Shown here piece by piece: positions 9,104-16,557 of a stretch of DNA of 64,000 bases. Origin of the DNA: Anaerosolibacter carboniphilus. Its GTDB lineage: Bacteria; Bacillota; Clostridia; Peptostreptococcales; Thermotaleaceae. The position numbers were made by a program, and so were the translations under genes. Position 1 is the stretch's first letter. Each line of letters begins with the position of its first letter. The stretch lies in NCBI RefSeq assembly GCF_014205875.1, contig NZ_JACHEN010000003.1, positions 124,001 through 188,000 of the forward strand. The letters are read 5' to 3'. Below the pieces are notes generated by a model. That model ran no database searches. It was not told the origin of the DNA and worked only from the letters and a program-made list of their open reading frames with translations.

Positions 9104-10948
9104 CTACAGATTTTTAACATTAAGTGCCCTAAAAGCATTTAATACTGCGATAATAGTTACACCTACATCTGCAAATATAGCTGCCCACATAGTAGCTATT
9201 CCAAAAGCACTCAAAATAAGAACAATTATTTTTATTCCAATTGAAAATACTGTGTTTTGACGAGCAATTCTTAATGTTTTCTTAGAAACTTTTATTGCTG
9301 TGGCAATTTTTGAAGGTTCGTCGGTCATAATTACAACATCCGCAGCTTCAATTGCGGCATCAGAACCTAAACCACCCATTGCTATACCAATATCTGCACG
9401 GGCTAAAACAGGAGCATCATTGATTCCGTCACCTACAAAGGCAAGCTTACCCTTTGCAGATTTCTGTGCTAATAATTCCTCTACCTTTTCAACCTTATCT
9501 CCTGGTAGTAACTCGGAGTATACCTTATCTAATCCAAGCTGCTTGGCAACCTTTGATGCAACATTTTTTGTATCACCTGTTAGCATAACAGTTTGCTTAA
9601 TTTTAGCTTCCTTAAGTTCCTTAATTGCCCGAGCTGAATCTTCTTTAACTTCATCTGCAATAACGATGTAACCTGCATACTTGTCATCAATTCCTACGTG
9701 TACAACAGTTCCAACAGCTTCACCTTCATAGCAAGGTATATTTAACTTTTTCATAAGTTTTATATTTCCTGCTGCAACCTTTTTCCCATCAACCGCTGCA
9801 ATAACGCCATGACCTGAAATCTCTTCTACATCCGAAATGCGTCCATTGTCAATTTCCTTGCCATATGCTTGTTTTAAGGAATTAGAAATTGGATGGTTTG
9901 AGTAACTTTCTGCATATGAAGTTAACTCTAATAACTCTTCCTTAGTAATTCCTTCTGGATGAATTTCCTGTACATTAAATACACCCTTTGTAAGTGTTCC
10001 CGTTTTGTCAAATACGATTATTTCAGCTTCTGCTAATGCCTCTAAATAATTACTACCTTTGACTAAAATACCTTTTCTAGATGCTCCACCTATTCCACCG
10101 AAGAAACTTAAAGGAATAGAGACTACAAGAGCACATGGACAAGAAACTACTAGGAATGTTAATGCTCTGTATATCCAGTCGCTAAAGGTTGCCCCATCTA
10201 TAACAAGAGGCGGAATAGTAGCAAGGAAAACTGCAATAATTACAACAATTGGAGTATAATATCTTGCAAATTTCGTAATGAATTGTTCTGACTGAGATTT
10301 TTTACTACTTGCATTTTCAACTAAATCAAGAATCTTACTTACAGTAGATTCTCCATATTCCTTTGTAACTTCTGCAGTAATAACTCCATTAATGTTGATG
10401 CATCCACTTAGAATTTCATGCCCTACTTCTACCTCACGCGGAACAGACTCACCTGTAAGTGCTGATGTATCAACCGTTGAATTTCCCTCAATTACTTTAC
10501 CATCAAGAGGAACTCTTTCTCCTGGTTTAATTACAATTATATCACCTATTTGTACTTCATCAGGGTCAACTTTTATAACTTCATCGTTCTTTTTAACATT
10601 GGCATAATCTGGCCGTATATCCATAGCCTCGGCAATTGATCTTCTTGACTTATCAACTGCGTAACTTTGAAATAGTTCACCAACTTGATAAAACAGCATA
10701 ACTGCAATACCTTCTGGATACTCACCGATTAACATTGCACCAATCGTAGCAATAGACATTAAAAAGTTTTCGTCAAAAACTTTACCTCTAAAAATATTTT
10801 TAACTGCTTTCATAACTATATCTCCACCTACAATTATGTAGCTGATTAGATATAAAGCAATATTTAACCATTCAATATTTACATCAATTACTATGGCCAC
10901 AATAAATAATATTGCACCAATGATTATTCTCCAAAGACGTTTATTCAT
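9104..10948 (-). CDS. cadA: Heavy-metal translocating P-type ATPase (Zn/Cd/Pb type)
   Basis: 614-residue P1B-ATPase that pumps divalent soft metals out of the cell. Visible motifs are the membrane CPC (C270-P-C272), the phosphorylation motif DKTGT beginning at D314, TGES in the actuator domain, and GDGINDAP in the hinge. CPC with these surroundings points to Zn/Cd/Pb rather than Cu. There is no N-terminal HMA domain; two separate HMA proteins are encoded just upstream. I start at the ATG at 10948 (7 nt after GGGAG); a GTG two codons upstream is too close to that site. Confidence 0.92.
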   Translation of the reverse strand: MNKRLWRIIIGAILFIVAIVIDVNIEWLNIALYLISYIIVGGDIVMKAVKNIFRGKVFDENFLMSIATIGAMLIGEYPEGIAVMLFYQVGELFQSYAVDKSRRSIAEAMDIRPDYANVKKNDEVIKVDPDEVQIGDIIVIKPGERVPLDGKVIEGNSTVDTSALTGESVPREVEVGHEILSGCININGVITAEVTKEYGESTVSKILDLVENASSKKSQSEQFITKFARYYTPIVVIIAVFLATIPPLVIDGATFSDWIYRALTFLVVSCPCALVVSIPLSFFGGIGGASRKGILVKGSNYLEALAEAEIIVFDKTGTLTKGVFNVQEIHPEGITKEELLELTSYAESYSNHPISNSLKQAYGKEIDNGRISDVEEISGHGVIAAVDGKKVAAGNIKLMKKLNIPCYEGEAVGTVVHVGIDDKYAGYIVIADEVKEDSARAIKELKEAKIKQTVMLTGDTKNVASKVAKQLGLDKVYSELLPGDKVEKVEELLAQKSAKGKLAFVGDGINDAPVLARADIGIAMGGLGSDAAIEAADVVIMTDEPSKIATAIKVSKKTLRIARQNTVFSIGIKIIVLILSAFGIATMWAAIFADVGVTIIAVLNAFRALNVKNL

Positions 10949-10961
10949 TTTCACACTCCCT

Positions 10962-11183
10962 TTAAGCTTTTTTCATAACAGTGCCAGGTTCAATTTTCTT
11001 TACGATTTTTTCTGCCTCTTGCATAATTGTAGGCATCTTCTCATCTTCACCCTCAATAACAAGCTTTTGAGTCATAAAGTTAACTGTTGCTTCCTTCACA
11101 CCATCAAGCTTATTTACTGCATGTTCAATTTTTGCTGCACAATCTGCACAATCTAATCCTTCTAATGTAAATTTCTTTTTCAT
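10962..11183 (-). CDS. Stand-alone heavy-metal-associated (HMA) domain protein, copy 1
   Basis: 73 residues forming one ferredoxin-like HMA domain. The metal-binding loop is GLDCADC (Cys-x2-Cys). It lies 13 bases before the P-type ATPase gene in the same transcript, so it probably delivers metal to, or regulates, a pump that lacks its own HMA domain. GGAGG abuts the upstream GTG/ATG codons, so the ATG at 11183 is the true start. It is 63/73 identical to the protein at 11355, showing a recent tandem duplication. Confidence 0.9.
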   Translation of the reverse strand: MKKKFTLEGLDCADCAAKIEHAVNKLDGVKEATVNFMTQKLVIEGEDEKMPTIMQEAEKIVKKIEPGTVMKKA

Positions 11184-11248
11184 AACACTCATCCTCCTAT
11201 ATTATTTGTGTATTATCATTAAATATTCTTAGACTATTTATCTTCAAC

Positions 11249-11272
11249 ATGAACACTTGAATATATATTCAT
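11249..11272. promoter_or_regulatory. Candidate CadC operator upstream of HMA copy 1/cadA
   Basis: Contains the perfect 14-bp palindrome TGAATATATATTCA (11258-11271) next to TGAACACTTGAA. ArsR/SmtB-family operators have TGAA...TTCA arms of this kind. It is upstream of the HMA-cadA transcript. Confidence 0.6.
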
Positions 11273-11354
11273 CTTGATTATTAAAAAATATAGTTTTAAT
11301 TATATTTTTTTAAATTTAGATTTATATAAAGTTAATCTTTAGTTTAAAAGTCAT

Positions 11355-11576
11355 TTATGCCTTTTTCATAACAGTATCAGGTTCAATATTCCTTACGATT
11401 TTTTCTGCCTCTTGTACAATTGTAGACATCTTCTCATCTTCGCCCTCAATAACAAGCTTTTGAGTCATAAAGTTAACTGTAGCTTCCTTTACACCATCAA
11501 GCTTATTAATAGCTCTCTCCATTTTTGCTGCACAATCTGCACAATCTAATCCTTTTAATATAAATTTCTTTTTCAT
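11355..11576 (-). CDS. Stand-alone HMA domain protein, copy 2
   Basis: 73 residues, HMA fold with the same GLDCADC metal loop. It differs from copy 1 at ten positions, mostly conservative (for example I19M, V23I), with the metal loop unchanged. The ATG at 11576 is 9 nt from GGAGG; the ATG at 11585 is too close. It has its own promoter and operator-like box, so the two copies may be expressed to different levels. A cytosolic metal carrier for the CPC ATPase is the natural reading. Confidence 0.88.
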   Translation of the reverse strand: MKKKFILKGLDCADCAAKMERAINKLDGVKEATVNFMTQKLVIEGEDEKMSTIVQEAEKIVRNIEPDTVMKKA

Positions 11577-11657
11577 AACATCCATCCTCCTAAATATTAT
11601 TTATTATATATTCCAAGTTTTTTCTTGGAGTATTTTCTGCCAATTTTCGAATATTTA

Positions 11658-11688
11658 ATTATATGTTCATATATTCATATATAGTCAA
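11658..11688 (-). promoter_or_regulatory. Promoter of HMA copy 2 with operator in the spacer
   Basis: Minus strand: TTGACT (11688-11683), a 19-bp spacer and TATAAT (11663-11658). The spacer contains ATATGAA and ATATGAACATAT, matching TGAA/TTCA boxes elsewhere in the locus, so a bound repressor would block RNA polymerase directly. Confidence 0.65.
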
Positions 11689-11724
11689 ATAAACATTCAA
11701 TTCTATTTTAACTGGTTTATTTCA

Positions 11725-12090
11725 TTACTCATTGATATGAATTAAACCTTGGTCAAATATTTGTCTTACATGTTCATCAACTAAGGAATAATATACTACC
11801 TTACCTTCTTTTCTGTTTTTTACTAAGTTAGCCTGCTTTAAGACTCTCAGCTGATGGGAAATTGCTGATTGTGTCATGTTAAGTAATACAGCAATATCAC
11901 AAACACACATTTCAGCTTCATCAAGAGCCCATAGTATCTTGATTCGCGTTGAATCTCCAAATACTTTAAATATTTCTGCTAAGTCATAGAGAGTTTCTTC
12001 TTCAGGCATTTTTTCTCGGACTTGATTTACAGTCTCCTCATGTATTACTTCACAGTCGCATTTTTCAACTGGTTGGATTTTACGTGCCAT
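11725..12090 (-). CDS. cadC: ArsR/SmtB-family metal-sensing repressor, CadC type
   Basis: 121-residue winged-helix repressor that releases DNA when Cd(II), Pb(II) or Zn(II) binds. CadC-type metal ligands are present: Cys in the N-terminal CDCEV stretch and both Cys in EMCVCDIA. The HTH follows (LNMTQSAISHQLRVLKQANL). A C-terminal Asp/His set that could form a second site is partly present (DEHVRQIF). Start at ATG 12090, after GAGGTGAT; a longer frame to 12129 has no such site. It should control the whole locus through the boxes described separately. Confidence 0.92.
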   Translation of the reverse strand: MARKIQPVEKCDCEVIHEETVNQVREKMPEEETLYDLAEIFKVFGDSTRIKILWALDEAEMCVCDIAVLLNMTQSAISHQLRVLKQANLVKNRKEGKVVYYSLVDEHVRQIFDQGLIHINE

Positions 12091-12118
12091 ATTATCACCT
12101 CGTTTTTTACTTATTGGA

Positions 12119-12198
12119 TACTTGTTCAAGTGTTCATATGTATATTGTAATACCTTATCGATAAGATGTCAATAGACACTTGAACAATTATTCAAGTG
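12119..12198 (-). promoter_or_regulatory. cadC promoter flanked by two CadC-type operators
   Basis: Minus strand: consensus -35 TTGACA (12172-12167), 17-bp spacer, -10 TACAAT (12149-12144). Upstream is CACTTGAA-N6-TTCAAGTG (12177-12198), an 8-bp inverted repeat. Downstream near the start site is TGAACACTTGAACAAGT (about 12121-12137). This arrangement implies autoregulation. Confidence 0.8.
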
Positions 12199-12326
12199 AA
12201 TTCTTTCTAAAAAACTTATTCAAATAAACGAGTAGCATATTGATTATTAATACCTACCATAGGTTTTCATGTGGAAAAACCGCCAAACGGGTAATAGCTC
12301 CCTTGATTGGATGCCAACTCTATATC

Positions 12327-12443
12327 TTATATTTCTACGTCAATCTCCATCCCAGACTTAAACTCAATAGTTAGCTTCTAATCAAAGACTCTTACTTTCT
12401 CGACAAGCCGCCTTGCAAGCTGCTCATCATGAATATTACATAG
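12327..12443 (-). pseudogene. 3' fragment of a serine recombinase
   Basis: One minus-strand frame reads DEQLARRLVEKVRVFD, then a TAG stop, then KLTIEFKSGMEIDVEI and TAA. It parallels the C-terminus of the intact recombinase at 12679 ([16 protein letters not shown] and [14 protein letters not shown]). The in-frame stop and the loss of the other ~480 codons mark it as a relic of a different element that used this locus. The sequence differs enough that it is not a duplicate of the neighbouring gene. Confidence 0.75.
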
Positions 12444-12460
12444 CAGAAGGACGATATTTA

Positions 12461-12601
12461 ATGGAAATAAAAATTTTCGATGAGGTTTTTGAAAGATTAG
12501 TGGATTCGGGCCTAGATGCTTTTGATTCCTTTGTTCTAATCACTAAACTTTTAGAAGAACATTTAGAAAATAAAATGATGTACTCCACATTCAAGCACTG
12601 A
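12461..12601 (+). CDS. Possible small protein (46 aa), uncertain
   Basis: A plus-strand frame starting MEIKIFDEVFERLVDSGLD, with GAAGGA about 9 nt before the ATG. Acidic and helical, with no recognised domain. It lies between the recombinase relic and the prophage end and could be a relic too. Not supported by anything beyond the ribosome-binding-like site. Confidence 0.25.
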   Translation: MEIKIFDEVFERLVDSGLDAFDSFVLITKLLEEHLENKMMYSTFKH

Positions 12602-12635
12602 GATTGAGAAGAAGCCTCAACCGCCCATACCCATC

Positions 12636-12677
12636 AAAAAACCCATGACTCCTTTATCAGTGGAATCACGGGTTTTT
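12636..12677 (-). terminator. Terminator of the recombinase operon
   Basis: Minus strand: an 11-bp stem (CCCGTGATTCC with GGAGTCATGGG, two G-U pairs) extended by A/T arms and followed by six T residues, directly after the stop codon at 12679. It marks the transcriptional end of the prophage. Confidence 0.85.
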
Positions 12678-12678
12678 C

Positions 12679-14244
12679 TCATTCAACTTCAATTTCAATG
12701 CCAGATTTAAAGCCTATTACAAAGTGGTCTTCATACACAGTAACGTTTTGGATAATCTTCCTTACAAGCGTGTCATCATATCTTAGGGTACAATATTTGT
12801 TGTCACGAACAAATTCTATCAGCTCGTTGATTCTCTCATTCTCACCACTCAAGGATGCATCTTCAATAAGGAGTGTCTGACGTTTTTCACGCAGCTCATC
12901 AATCTCATCTGCAAGGGATTCATAGTCTTTTCCCTTATTGGCTAGGCTGATTAGTTCTTTCTGATTTTCTTCAAGCAAGCTGTTAAGTTCTGAAATTTGA
13001 TACTCTGTAGTGTCACCGATTACTGCATGAATATTTTCTTCCAGTGTTCTAATCATGTTATCTCCACCTGCAAGTAGCCTATTAGTCGCAGTCATTACAG
13101 CACCATAGAGTTCATCTTCTTTTACCGTTCTATTCTTACAGACCTCAGGTCCTTGCTCGATTCTAGTCACGCATCGCCAGACAAATTCTTTTCTGCCGTG
13201 AATATTCCAATATGTTCTCCTGTAAATATCCCCACAATCTCCACAGAAGGTGATGGCACTTAAAGCGTATTTGCTGCTATAAATTCGTTTGTTCTTGTCT
13301 GCTCCTGTGTAGATGTTCCTTCTTCGATGAATTTCCTCCTGCACCTGCAAGAATAAGTCTTTGGGAATAATCGCTTCATGGCTATTTTCAACATAGTACT
13401 GCGGAACATGGCCTTCGTTCTTAACTCGCTTCTTGGTAAGAAAATCTACTGTGACGGTCTTTTGCAGAAGAGCGTCTCCGATGTATTTTTCGTTTTGAAG
13501 GATCTTCTTAACTGATTCTGGTCGCCATCTTGGTTTTCCTGCTGCTGTTAAAATACCATCCTTTTCAAGACCTTGACCAATGCCTACCAAACTCTGACCT
13601 TCAAGGTATTTTCGGTAGATGCGTTTGATAATCTCAGCTTCTTCGGGGACAATGATTAAATTTCCATCTTCATCTTTGCTGTAGCCCATAAACCGTTTAT
13701 GGTTGACCTGTACCTTTCCTTGTTGATATCGGTACTGTAGTCCAAGCTTAACGTTTTGTGAAAGGCTCTGGCTTTCCTGCTGTGCCAAAGATGCCATAAT
13801 AGTCAGCAAAACCTCACCCTTGGCATCCATTGTGTTTATGTTCTCTTTTTCAAAATAGACAGATATGTTTTTATCCTTGAGCTGTCTAATGTATTGAAGG
13901 CAGTCTAGGGTGTTACGCGCAAATCGGCTGATGGATTTTGTAATAACCATGTCAATATTACCGTCCATGCACTCTGCAATCATACGATTAAACTCTTCAC
14001 GCTTTTTAGTGTTCGTACCGGAGATACCATCATCTGCAAAGATGCCGGCAAACTCCCACTCCGTATTCTTTTTTATAAACTCTGTATAGTGTGCGACCTG
14101 AACCTCATAGCTAGAATTTTGTTCTTCTGTTTCTGTAGAAACACGGCAATAGGCAGCAACACGAAGTTTCTTTATCTTTTCTTTTGCGGCTGTACTTCCT
14201 ACTCTTTTACGAGCAGGAATAACCATTATATTTTTCTCTGTCAC
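12679..14244 (-). CDS. Large serine recombinase (site-specific integrase), copy A
   Basis: 521 residues. Resolvase catalytic domain with nucleophile Ser36 in AAYCRVST, then [12 protein letters not shown]; recombinase domain around residues 160-270; zinc-ribbon cysteines (CGDCGD, then CKNR) and a C-terminal coiled coil. The enzyme would cut attP/attB through a Ser-DNA intermediate. GTG start at 14244, six bases after GAGG. It begins one base after the upstream gene stops, so translation is coupled to the other two recombinase genes. The last gene of the prophage before the terminator. Confidence 0.92.
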   Translation of the reverse strand: MTEKNIMVIPARKRVGSTAAKEKIKKLRVAAYCRVSTETEEQNSSYEVQVAHYTEFIKKNTEWEFAGIFADDGISGTNTKKREEFNRMIAECMDGNIDMVITKSISRFARNTLDCLQYIRQLKDKNISVYFEKENINTMDAKGEVLLTIMASLAQQESQSLSQNVKLGLQYRYQQGKVQVNHKRFMGYSKDEDGNLIIVPEEAEIIKRIYRKYLEGQSLVGIGQGLEKDGILTAAGKPRWRPESVKKILQNEKYIGDALLQKTVTVDFLTKKRVKNEGHVPQYYVENSHEAIIPKDLFLQVQEEIHRRRNIYTGADKNKRIYSSKYALSAITFCGDCGDIYRRTYWNIHGRKEFVWRCVTRIEQGPEVCKNRTVKEDELYGAVMTATNRLLAGGDNMIRTLEENIHAVIGDTTEYQISELNSLLEENQKELISLANKGKDYESLADEIDELREKRQTLLIEDASLSGENERINELIEFVRDNKYCTLRYDDTLVRKIIQNVTVYEDHFVIGFKSGIEIEVE

Positions 14245-14245
14245 T

Positions 14246-14662
14246 TTATTCCTCGCTTTCTATCAGACTATATAAGTATTCTGCTCGTTCAAAAGGATCA
14301 ACTGGCATCTTATTATCTGCCTTTCTCATTTTAAATCGTTCTTTGGGAGGGGGAGAGGTGAAAGCGGCAAGCTCTACCACTCGTCCTAAATCCTTTGCAC
14401 GCTTATCTCTAACTTCTTCAGCTTTATCAAATATCTCTTTATCAATGATTGCTGGATACGTATCATTTCCAAGGTAGTTGACGTTTTTCAAAATGCGTCC
14501 CATCACAGAGTGTGTCTTATCAATACCTGCCTGTTCGCCAGCCACTGTAAGGGATAGTCCTGATATGTATTTCTCAAAGAATACCTTTACTTGACCTGCT
14601 GCCTTTTCATCGACAGTAACCTCTCCATCTTGAATTTTGTATCCATATGGAATATATGCCAT
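14246..14662 (-). CDS. Recombinase-domain protein lacking the catalytic domain
   Basis: 138 residues. It starts at the point where large recombinases enter their DNA-binding recombinase domain: [14 protein letters not shown]..., then the [20 protein letters not shown] segment typical of that domain. There is no resolvase domain, no catalytic Ser and no zinc ribbon. It sits exactly between two full recombinases, in frame-tight coupling on both sides, so it is probably a deliberate accessory DNA-binding subunit and not debris: it has its own GGTGGTGAG site and no stops. Confidence 0.85.
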   Translation of the reverse strand: MAYIPYGYKIQDGEVTVDEKAAGQVKVFFEKYISGLSLTVAGEQAGIDKTHSVMGRILKNVNYLGNDTYPAIIDKEIFDKAEEVRDKRAKDLGRVVELAAFTSPPPKERFKMRKADNKMPVDPFERAEYLYSLIESEE

Positions 14663-16225
14663 TTATCTCACCACCTTTTCTTTCAGGGAAAGACCGCATT
14701 TCAAATTGAATGTCAGCTCATCCCTGGAATTTACAATGATGTTTTCTACAAATTCTTCGAATAATTCTTCTGTGTACTCACCATTAAAATTATCTGCTGA
14801 CACGTAATCAATGAGGTCCTTTATATCGTTTGCTCGTAAAACCCCACTCGTAGAGTTCGTTACCAGGTTTGTTTTTTCAGTTGTAAGATTTTTTATCTCA
14901 CTATCCAAGACTTTACGTTCCTGATTAAAAAGAGCTGGCTCAAGGAAACCTTTGGCCATCAGTGTAATAAGGGTGTTGCGTTCTTCCATGAGTTGCTCCA
15001 TTCGCTTATCAATAGCATCCATTCTTTCACGGTCGCTTTCTTCATCAATTTGGCTAATTGATTTGAATAGCGGTTCTAAGATTAGCTTATGACTGAAAGC
15101 AAGCTTATTCATCATGGTTGTCAATGTGGCTTTTATTTCTCCATCTCGCAAGAACAACATGGAGCAACTCTCTTTGTCTTCGATATGACCGATGCAACTC
15201 CAAGCAATGTAACTCCTACCAGCTGAGTAGTTTGTCTTTCTCCTAAAATTGCGACCACACTCTCCACAGACAATCTTGCCACTTAAAGCATATCGATTAA
15301 GATAAACGTTCTTTTTCACGCCCTTACACTTCATCTTGGCTCTTTCATCAATGAGATCTTGTGCCTTAGCAAAGTCTTCTCTACTTATAATAGGTTCATG
15401 ATTATCCTTGTAGTAGTATTGGTCTTTTTCCCCTGTGTTTGGATGGCGGTTGTAGTTACTATCGGTGTAAGTCTTTTGTAACAAAACATCTCCCATGTAT
15501 TTTTCGTTTCGGAGCATGTCTATCACCGTGCCTGCACTCCAGTGATTACCTCTTCTTGCTGGGATTTTGTCTTTGTTCAAACCTCTTGCTATAGTACCTC
15601 CACCTTTCCCTGAAAGGCACTCCGAAAAAATACGTTTGATGATTTCAGCTTCTTCTGGGACGATTACCATTTCACCATCTATATTGGTATAGCCATAAGG
15701 CGGAGTACCAATATAGCTGCCATTTTGAAATCTCTTTTGAATGGACCACTTGCTGTTTTGTGAAATGGATGCAGACTCTTCTGCAGCAAACCCTGAAAGA
15801 ATAGAAAGCATCAGTTCACTTTCCATATCACCCGTATTTAGATTCTCTTTTTCAAAATAAATATAAACACCGATATCAATCAGTTTTCTTACTAACTCTA
15901 GACAATCTACTGTATTACGAGCAAAGCGGCTGATTGATTTGGTGATAATAAAATCAATCCGACCTTGCTTACAATCTCGTATCATACGGAGCAGTTCAGT
16001 CCGTTTCTCCATCTTGGTGCCGGAGATCCCTTCGTCATAATAAAGACCAGCAAATACCCATTCTGGATTAGACTTAATATAGCGCTCATAGTGTTCACGC
16101 TGTGCTTTAAGGCTTTCAAGCTGTTCATCACTATCGGTTGAGACCCTGGCATAGGCGGCAACCCTAAGTTTCGTATTAGGTAGTTGTCCCTGGGGCAGTT
16201 CATCTATTTTTGTTATCTTTTTCAT
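14663..16225 (-). CDS. Large serine recombinase, copy B
   Basis: 520 residues with the same architecture as copy A but divergent: nucleophile Ser in [20 protein letters not shown], recombinase domain, zinc cysteines (CGECGRNF and, further on, CIGHIEDKESC), and C-terminal coiled coil. GAGGTGAG lies before two ATGs; the second (16225) has better spacing. It is first in the recombinase operon and has a promoter-like 42-bp box immediately upstream. With copy A it may act as a heterodimer or divide integration and excision. Confidence 0.92.
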   Translation of the reverse strand: MKKITKIDELPQGQLPNTKLRVAAYARVSTDSDEQLESLKAQREHYERYIKSNPEWVFAGLYYDEGISGTKMEKRTELLRMIRDCKQGRIDFIITKSISRFARNTVDCLELVRKLIDIGVYIYFEKENLNTGDMESELMLSILSGFAAEESASISQNSKWSIQKRFQNGSYIGTPPYGYTNIDGEMVIVPEEAEIIKRIFSECLSGKGGGTIARGLNKDKIPARRGNHWSAGTVIDMLRNEKYMGDVLLQKTYTDSNYNRHPNTGEKDQYYYKDNHEPIISREDFAKAQDLIDERAKMKCKGVKKNVYLNRYALSGKIVCGECGRNFRRKTNYSAGRSYIAWSCIGHIEDKESCSMLFLRDGEIKATLTTMMNKLAFSHKLILEPLFKSISQIDEESDRERMDAIDKRMEQLMEERNTLITLMAKGFLEPALFNQERKVLDSEIKNLTTEKTNLVTNSTSGVLRANDIKDLIDYVSADNFNGEYTEELFEEFVENIIVNSRDELTFNLKCGLSLKEKVVR

Positions 16226-16248
16226 CATCTCACCTCGCTTTCGCCCAT

Positions 16249-16290
16249 TACATACATCACTCTAAAAGCTATTAATAGCAAGCTTTTTAG
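16249..16290 (-). promoter_or_regulatory. 42-bp box upstream of the recombinase operon (copy 1 of 2)
   Basis: Shares 32 of 42 positions with the box at 40300-40341. On the minus strand both read TAAAAAGCTTG, an 11-base variable part, then TTTTAGAGTGAT and TATGTA. A TTGCTA / GATGTA pair is 17 bp apart, compatible with a sigma-A-like promoter. It begins inside the stop codon of the preceding gene. Confidence 0.6.
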
Positions 16291-16502
16291 GACATAATCT
16301 CGGCTAAACGGGGAGAGAATTTCTGCCTGTTCAAGGCTGATATTTTGTGTAATTCATCCGCTGTGATTTTGCCCTCTTTATATAGGTTTGCGACAATGCT
16401 CTCCGCTATGTGAAAATCATATTCCTTTTGTAATTCTTCCTCTGTCATCTGCTCGGTCTTACCCTTTAACGGACAACCATCTTTTACTTCATAAATGTTC
16501 AT
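16287..16502 (-). CDS. Small SHOCT-like protein
   Basis: 71 residues: MNIYEVKDGCPLKGK, a charged linker, then a helical C-terminus EGKITADELHKISALNRQKF that resembles the SHOCT oligomerisation motif. AGGAGGTG is well spaced from the ATG at 16502, but it is also the right arm of a predicted hairpin (16510-16541) that could hide it. Located between the phage polymerase and the recombinases, so an excisionase or regulatory role is conceivable but unproven. Confidence 0.7.
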   Translation of the reverse strand: MNIYEVKDGCPLKGKTEQMTEEELQKEYDFHIAESIVANLYKEGKITADELHKISALNRQKFSPRLAEIMS

Positions 16503-16509
16503 AGAAAAA

Positions 16510-16555
16510 CACCTCCTACCTAGTAGCCATGGCAGGAGGTGAAATCTGATGATTT
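16510..16555 (-). promoter_or_regulatory. Repeated leader element, copy A (sequesters a ribosome binding site)
   Basis: Minus strand: ATCAGATTT, then CACCTCCTGCC, loop ATGGCTACTA, then GGTAGGAGGTG. The two arms pair over 11 bp and the right arm is the Shine-Dalgarno of the gene at 16502. The same layout recurs at 20807-20850 and 51838-51884. Confidence 0.65.
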
Positions 16556-16557
16556 CA

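Noticed and set aside
16510-16555. Resemblance of the GGTAG-containing element to a c-di-GMP riboswitch
   Set aside because: Only a few bases agree; the conserved GEMM core, paired stems and tetraloop are absent.
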